Assembly (NCBI GenBank): GCA_036939755.1
Contig: JALLAZ010000639.1
Span: 1-11,050 of the forward strand
From: Stephanodiscus triporus
Lineage: Eukaryota > Bacillariophyta > Thalassiosirophyceae > Thalassiosirales > Thalassiosiraceae
DNA length: 11,050 bases
Direction: 5' to 3'
The translations under genes and the position numbers were made by a program. Positions 6,401 through 11,050 of the stretch are shown in pieces (positions within the stretch are counted from its first letter, which is position 1; each line of letters starts with the position of its first letter). Under the pieces are notes generated by a model. That model was not told the DNA's origin and did not search any database. It saw only the letters and a list, made by a program, of their open reading frames with translations.

Positions 6401-8867
6401 GGCGCAAATGTTACCGGTAAGAGAAAAATTATGAACAAGCACTACGAATATGTTCGGTAATTCAGTTTATACTCAACTTTTTTCTTCCCTTGACCGATCA
6501 ACAAAAGCACTTCGAGAATTTAATGCTTTGAGCCGAGTTGATACAATCCCACTAACAAAATATTTCTTAGGTGGAAAACTAACACTTGATGAAGGCTCAG
6601 GGGGAGCATGTGGCCCCCTTGCTTCCGGAGGACACGCTTTGCCGGACACTTTGCCAGCTGGGTTTCGGGAGTTCGTCAATTCTACAATGAATGCGAGTCA
6701 GCAAGAGGCTATCGCAGCGTCGGCATCAGAGTACGGCGATGGCGGTTTTACTCTCATCAAAGGCCCGCCAGGTAAGTATACGATTGATCTCGCCGACGCT
6801 TGAAGTTCTTTCTTGTTGATCAAAATTCACTTAATGTATAAATTCAACCTTACCGCAGGCACAGGAAAAACAACAACACTCATTTCTATTTTGAATGCAT
6901 TACATCTCCGACAATACCAAGAATATTACAACGCTATTGAAAAAATTGTGACTGGATCGGATGCCTCAACATACTACGAAGAGCTGGCCGCTCTTAACAA
7001 AGCTGCAGAGATGAAACCTCGGGTCCTTGTTTGCGCCCCATCAAACGCTGGAATCGATAACGTCATCCTCAAAATCATGTCTGACAAATTCGTTGACGGA
7101 CAGGGGGGGAAGTATTGTCCCAATATCACTCGGGTAGGCGCTGGGATCACTAGCCCCAAAATCGAAAGTGTCACTCTTAAAAAATTGGTGGATAACATTA
7201 TCGCACAGGGTTGCGATGTGACAAAGCTGGAAAATACTATTGTCGCCCTGAGACAAAATCTGCAACGAATTCAGAAGGAAATGCACAAGCTTAGAGCTAG
7301 ACTCAAGGCGATGGTGGATTGTTGTCCTTATGAAATCTCGTCAGAATGGGAAATCCGCATTGATGAGGCAAGCTTTGAGTCATCGGGCCAAGTACTTTTT
7401 GTCAATCATTCCACCAAGACGACCACGTTTGACGTCCCACCGAAGGTCCGGCCAAATGAAACTCCATGCCCCATTCATCAGATGCCACATTATCGCTCAC
7501 TACTGAAGAGTCTGACAAAGTACGCGGAGCGTCACAATAACGAAACGTGTAATCTCGAAAAATACATTCTTCTCCAAAATGCGGTAAACTCAAAAGTCGA
7601 TGGGGATAGCTCCTCTGAACGATCTGTACCCGTTGCCCTGTTGGAGGAAAGACTCGCCGTCGCTGTGCTCAATTCGTCTCATATTGTGCTGACAACTCTT
7701 GGTTCTGCCGGAGGACGAGCTATGGTTTCTGCCAATCGGTTCAAGGTGGTGGTTATTGATGAGGCCGCACAATCGGCCGAACCGTCGACGCTTGTCGCAC
7801 TTCAGCTTGGATCAAGACACGCCATTTTAGTTGGCGATCCTCAGCAATTGCCAGCCACAATATTTAGCGTTTCTGGCCGCTATACCAAATACGATCGAAG
7901 TCTCTTCCAGCGATTGGAAGAGGCCGATCATGGCGTTCACTTGCTGAATGTACAGTACAGAATGAATCCCGTGATAAGCGAATTTCCTCGACATATTTTT
8001 TATCAAAATGCTCTCCTTGATGGTCCAAATGTTCTGCACCCTGATTTTGGAGGCAGCTTGAAGACGATGCTTCGGATTAAGTTCCCGTGTGTGCAGCCGT
8101 TCAACATATTTGATCTCGACTCCATGGAAGAGCGCGATGGAACTTCTCTGTCGAATAAATACGAGGCAAAGCTGGCAGTTCAACTGTACAGCACTTTGGA
8201 ACGAGTTAGTGATGGTCTATTGGCTAAGTCCCGGGTTGCGATAATCACTCCATATTCCCAACAATCATCACTGCTGCACCGACTATTTGAGGAAAAATAT
8301 GGCGCGGCCTACATTCAAAAGGTCGAAATAAGGTGAGATACTGGCTGTCTCTTGCTTCTCTCCAAGAATTTTCAATTTCTAATCAAATTTTCATGTACGC
8401 TGAGCAGCACTGTCGATGCGTTTCAGGGAAGGGAATCGGATATCGTCATTTATTCCTGTGTGCGTGCAGGAGGGCGTGGAAGCGGCATTGGTTTCCTCAG
8501 TGACGTTCAACGGATGAATGTCGCATTAACCCGGGCCAAGCACTTTCTTTTCATTGTAGCGAGGCAGCGATCGATAATGGTGAATCCTTACTGGAAAAAA
8601 CTCGTTGACTATGCCAGAATAAAGAATGCCTTAATTCATGTGCCGCTACCCAAAGACGAGCAGAAATCCAAACCCAATTATCTAAGATCATCATTGATAA
8701 AATCTTCATCGCAGTTGAGGGTCAGCTTTGGCGGCGTGGACGAGCGTCTGTACGAAGTGAACAGCAAAGCTTGCACAACCGAAGACGATGATGATCTATT
8801 CCCAGACTTGACAAGATTAGCTCCAATGCACCCGGACGCCACTCATTGGGATAATATGACTGCTTAA
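3416..8867 (+). CDS. Five-zinc-finger, WW-containing Sen1/Upf1-type SF1B helicase
   Basis: Exons 3416-6416, 6466-6771, 6859-8332 and 8408-8867 give 1746 residues. Residues 95-130 are proline-rich (PPLPP at 102-106). Five C-x2-C-x12-H-x5-H fingers start at Cys137, 178, 213, 257 and 351; this is the U1/matrin/JAZ type. An acidic linker carries DMFG at 540, 666 and 676. A Sen1-like pre-helicase segment begins near Pro821 (PVIFESVEQYKSLW). Helicase motifs: GPPGTGKT (1100-1107), VLVCAPSNAG (1158-1167), DEAA (1403-1406), GDPQQLP (1428-1434), QYRM (1468-1471), VDAFQGRESD (1596-1605) and RMNVALTRAK (1629-1638). A stalk-like coiled coil (about 1222-1258) is followed by a WW domain (about 1264-1298; W1266, NH at 1285-1286, F1293, P1296). 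All catalytic motifs are intact, so an active ATP-dependent helicase is expected, probably nuclear. An in-frame TAG at 3404-3406 supports ATG 3416. In known systems Sen1 proteins unwind RNA:DNA hybrids and help terminate transcription. The specific role here is inferred. Confidence 0.93.
6417..6465 (+). other. Intron 1 of the zinc-finger helicase gene (49 bases)
   Basis: The donor GTAAGAG follows ACCG and the acceptor ends AATTCAG. Phase 1: G plus TT makes Val1001 and restores the frame into VYTQLFSSLDRSTKALREF, which matches the Sen1-type segment before the Q-like motif. The length is not a multiple of three. If retained, translation stops at TAA 6458-6460 after 1014 residues, before the helicase core. 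Confidence 0.9.
6772..6858 (+). other. Intron 2, inside the Walker A motif (87 bases)
   Basis: The donor GTAAGT is consensus and the acceptor is CTTACCGCAG. Phase 1, splitting the codon of Gly1103 between GPP and TGKT of the Walker A motif. The reconstituted GPPGTGKTTT confirms the junction. If retained, an in-frame TGA at 6801-6803 ends the protein within motif I. Confidence 0.95.
8333..8407 (+). other. Intron 3 of the zinc-finger helicase gene (75 bases)
   Basis: The donor GTGAGA follows ATAAG and the acceptor ends CTGAGCAG. Phase 2: AG plus C makes Ser1594, joining KVEI to STVDAFQGRESD, the expected motif V context of Upf1/Sen1 helicases. Read-through meets TGA at 8334-8336, removing motifs V and VI. 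Confidence 0.93.
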
Positions 8868-9100
8868 GATTGCGGGTATGATGTAAGGTTTGGCTAGTCG
8901 ATGGAACTCTTGATTAAAACATTGTAAAAATAGTGCAAATCATCTAGATAGAGATACAATATCCATGGAATAGATTCTTGAGTACAAAAGGACCCACTTG
9001 TCGACCCGTCAAATCCACTCTCAGGGTTTATTGTAAAGAGACAGCGAAAACGGATTGCTTTCCCCCAAAATTGTTCGATTGAACACTATCGTAACATATG

Positions 9101-9628
9101 CTAAAATCCTATATAGCACCCAAGCCTAGTAAATCCAAGCTGCTGCGAACGTCCGGGGTGGATGACACCATCGTCAGACCGGGCGTCATGGGGAGGGACA
9201 GCGTTCCAACCGGAATGGTGCTGGTGTTGGCGGACAACGGACAGGATTTGCCAGTCACCGCCGTTTTCGTCAGCGTCTTGGTCGCGTTCGCACGCCTCTT
9301 GCTTCACGATTTTGATATTGAGGCGCTTCGGGACAGCAGCAATATCCGACTCTGAGAGATCGCCGAGCGCATGGACGAGATCATGATTGTCCTCAGAGGG
9401 TTCATACTGTTTTGCATAATGGAGGCGTCATTTTTGATATTGTATTACTTCTTGGAGGCAGAGTAGCTCGACGCAACTCACTGCCGTCAGTCGGACCATG
9501 CCCACAGGAGACGTAGGTTTCGAGGAAATCGTACCGTCCGAGGTCCATCGGCATGACCGTCCGGTTTGGGAGCGCCAAGACGCCCGCCAGACACGAATTG
9601 ATGACCCCCAGCAGGTTGATTGCAGTAA
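9101..9628 (-). pseudogene. Frame-disrupted coding-like sequence, possible pseudogene
   Basis: A block at 9628-9482 follows a good acceptor (TTTCCCTAG) and encodes a hydrophobic stretch with GC-rich third positions (TAINLLGVINSCLAGVLALP, then MPMDLGRYDFLETYV), ending at a GTGAGT donor at 9481. A second block, about 9427-9250, encodes an acidic stretch including DLVHALGDLSESDIAAVPKR. The donor phase of the first does not fit the frame of the second at any AG I can find. Near 9252 the most protein-like frame shifts again, to one ending SSLDLLGLGAI at TAG 9111-9109. Such repeated frame breaks suggest a decayed gene, but sequence errors, a missed splice or a plus-strand gene are possible. No family is recognised. 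Confidence 0.25.
9122..9150. repeat. Short imperfect direct repeat, partner at 9762-9790
   Basis: AAGCCTAGTAAATCCAA at 9122-9138 recurs as AAGCCTAATAAATCCAA at 9762-9778, one mismatch in 17. After a divergent patch, GAACG recurs at 9148-9152 and 9787-9791. Read on the minus strand, both copies can encode LDLLGL near the end of an open frame. It may mark a duplicated gene 3' end; chance is not excluded. Confidence 0.45.
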
Positions 9629-9765
9629 CTAGGGAAACAGATCCAACGACGAGTTCAACTCTCTAATTAAACACACCATCTACTGGTTACTAATGCGCAG
9701 CTAAACATAAAGCTTACTTTAACCCAATATTCTTAGTTTTTATCGGGACGTCGCCCAGGTCAAGC

Positions 9766-10951
9766 CTAATAAATCCAACGGATCGCCGAACGCTTTGCGC
9801 CAGTCGCTGTGCCATCCCAGATCTCCTGGAGGTTCCTGGGGCCGCATCCTCTCAACAACGACTCAGGCTCGACGCTCGGGAGGTAATCCTCCAACGTCTT
9901 CACCTCCCCCTCGGTTATTCGTCGCATGATGTCGCTGGCTGCGAGCGGCACGGCACGAGGACGGCCGTTTGTCATATCTCGGCAAGGGCAAAAAAAAGAC
10001 GTAACGGCTCTCGTTGATCACCCGATCGGGAGGAAAATAAAACCACTCACCGCTGACGTCCGAGAAACGATCGTGCCCGATCGTGCCGACGATCTCCGCC
10101 GCCGCATCCATCGTCTTCCTGTGGAAGTTGTACACCCTGTGGGACTTCTCCTCGGGGTCGAGGCCGTACTGCAACTCGCGATCCTGCGTCGCGATGCCCG
10201 TGGGACACCTGTTGGTGTTGCACTTGAGGGCCTGGATGCAGCCCAACGAAAGCATGAACGCTCGCGCCGCGCACGCGACGTCGGCCCCGAGGGCGATCGT
10301 ACGCACGAGGGAGAAGCCGTTCGTTACCCCACCCGACGCCACGATGCGAACCTTGTCGCGAATGCCGGCCCCCGTCAGTAAGTTCCGAACGACGACAAGA
10401 CCCTCTTCGAGGGGCAGGCCGACCGAGTCGGAGTATTCCGGGGGGGCGGCGCCCGTCCCTCCCTCCCCCCCGTCAACGGTCACGAAATCCGGACCGGATC
10501 CCACCTCGACCATCGCGCGCACGAGGCCCGCCACGTCCCTCGGATCGCCGACGCAAAGCTTGATCCCCACCGGCAGGCCGCCGCTCGCCTCGCGTAGCCT
10601 CGCCGCGAACTCGATCAGGCCGACGTGATCCGAGAACGCCGAGTGTCCCGGGGGGCTGTGGCAGTCGACGAGGGGGGGGTACGGCAGCTTCCTGGCCGAC
10701 GCGATCTCGGGGGTGATCTTCGACCTAGGGAGTATGCCGCCGTGTCCGGGCTTGGCGCCCTGGGAGAGCTTGATCTCGATCATGCGCACGGTCGGGCTCT
10801 CGGACAACGTCTCCCGGAAGAGGTCCTCGTCGAAGACCCGTCCGCCGTCCGACGACGTCGTGCCGCAGCCGAAGTATCCGGTGCCGACGTTCCACACGAG
10901 GTCGCCCCCGCCCTCCTTGTGACTCGCGGACACGCCGCCCTCGCCGGTGTT
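9766..10951 (-). CDS. Glutamate synthase FMN/[3Fe-4S] domain protein, 5' partial
   Basis: Exons 10951-10051 and 9977-9766, 370 residues, with TAG at 9768-9766. This is the FMN-binding half of glutamate synthase, a TIM barrel that in GOGAT joins 2-oxoglutarate and ammonia-derived nitrogen into glutamate. Visible, counted from the first residue in the window: NTGEGG (1-6), KLSQGAKPGHGG (61-72), HSPPGHSAFS (98-107), DGGEGGTGAAP (160-170), ASGG (205-208), and Cys238, Cys244, Cys249 with C-x5-C-x4-C spacing and CPTGIATQ, as in the [3Fe-4S] site. The arrangement is closest to the stand-alone 'FMN-binding glutamate synthase family' proteins of bacteria, but the missing N-terminus means a full-length GOGAT cannot be ruled out. 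Upstream exons lie beyond the right edge: NTGEGG is normally preceded by more than 100 residues. GTG 10933 is an internal Val, not a start. GC is higher than in the helicase gene. Confidence 0.88.
9978..10050 (-). other. Intron of the glutamate-synthase-like gene (73 bases)
   Basis: On the minus strand the donor is GGTGAGTGG with GT at 10050-10049, and the acceptor is GCCGAG ending at 9978, after an eight-T pyrimidine tract. Phase 1: G plus AT makes Asp, joining FSDVS to MTNGRPRAVPLAASDIMRR. The frame then runs into EVKTLEDYLPSVEP, like the C-terminal segment of this family. Confidence 0.75.
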
Positions 10952-11050
10952 CTTTCGTTCGTTCGTTGGTAAGAGAGCGCACAGGGAGAGATAGAGAAAG
11001 AGGCGAACGACGTAAAAAAAAAAAAAAAAAACGGGTTTCGAAAAAAAAAA
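10952..11050 (-). other. 3' part of an upstream intron of the glutamate-synthase-like gene
   Basis: On the minus strand this stretch is pyrimidine-rich (T10, T18, then CTCTTTCTCTATCTCTCCC), followed by a plausible branch site (CTTAC) and an AG at 10953-10952. The sequence directly after it is NTGEGG of the enzyme in phase 0. The T18 (A18 at 11014-11031 on the plus strand) is a likely place for length error. Confidence 0.65.

Larger units (their letters stand above)
8868..9765. other. Convergent intergenic region with coding-like remnants
   Basis: Bases 8868-9100 and 9632-9765 are AT-rich and should hold the 3' untranslated regions of the helicase gene (plus) and the glutamate-synthase-like gene (minus). 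I see no RNA gene or clear terminator signal. The middle, about 9101-9631, has more GC and protein-like frames on both strands, which are described separately. Confidence 0.5.

Noticed and set aside
6450..6803. Separate small gene starting at ATG 6450
   Set aside because: Its first codons lie in intron 1, and its end is the Walker A half-motif GPPG that continues after intron 2.
6813..8336. Stand-alone helicase starting at ATG 6813
   Set aside because: That ATG is inside intron 2, and a protein from there would lack the first half of Walker A.
10931..10933. GTG as start codon of the glutamate-synthase-like gene
   Set aside because: Conserved NTGEGG sequence continues upstream of it in frame up to the acceptor at 10952, so it encodes an internal Val.
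10083..10972. Plus-strand open frames opposite the glutamate-synthase-like gene
   Set aside because: They are antisense shadows of a GC-rich conserved coding exon, with no motif of their own.

Overview
The window reads as nuclear DNA of a microbial eukaryote. Coding stretches are interrupted by short GT-AG introns (49-101 bases where the frame fixes them), genes sit close together on both strands, and the sequence is rich in triplet repeats, homopolymers and acidic or serine-rich protein segments. Two products are families of eukaryotic nuclei and ER (a Sen1-type helicase and a GPI-anchor enzyme subunit). A stramenopile such as a diatom fits best, but this is an inference from style, not proof.

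Layout. Bases 1-1074 (+): the 3' end of an unrecognised gene open at the left edge, then coding-like short exons that may be a second small gene or further exons of the first. Bases 1639-2553 (-): a single-exon PIG-H-like subunit of the GPI-GlcNAc transferase, carrying Thr and Ser tracts encoded by two mirror-image triplet repeats. Bases 2554-3415: a divergent intergenic region with poly-T tracts and two good inverted repeats, one about 170 bases before the next start codon. Bases 3416-8867 (+): the centrepiece, a four-exon gene for a 1746-residue protein with five U1/matrin-type zinc fingers, a long acidic linker with DMFG motifs, and a complete Sen1/Upf1-type SF1B helicase with a WW domain inserted between motifs Ia and II. 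Bases 8868-9765: convergent intergenic DNA with frame-disrupted coding-like sequence. Bases 9766-10951 (-): the 3' part of a glutamate-synthase FMN/iron-sulfur domain gene whose 5' exons lie beyond the right edge.

The genes do not form an operon or an obvious pathway. The most notable system is the zinc-finger/WW/helicase fusion. Fingers of this type bind dsRNA or RNA:DNA hybrids in known proteins, Sen1 helicases unwind RNA:DNA hybrids at transcription sites, and WW domains bind proline-rich partners. One polypeptide may therefore combine nucleic-acid recruitment, unwinding and proline-motif docking. The N-terminus carries its own proline-rich segment with a PPLPP motif, a possible internal ligand for the WW domain.
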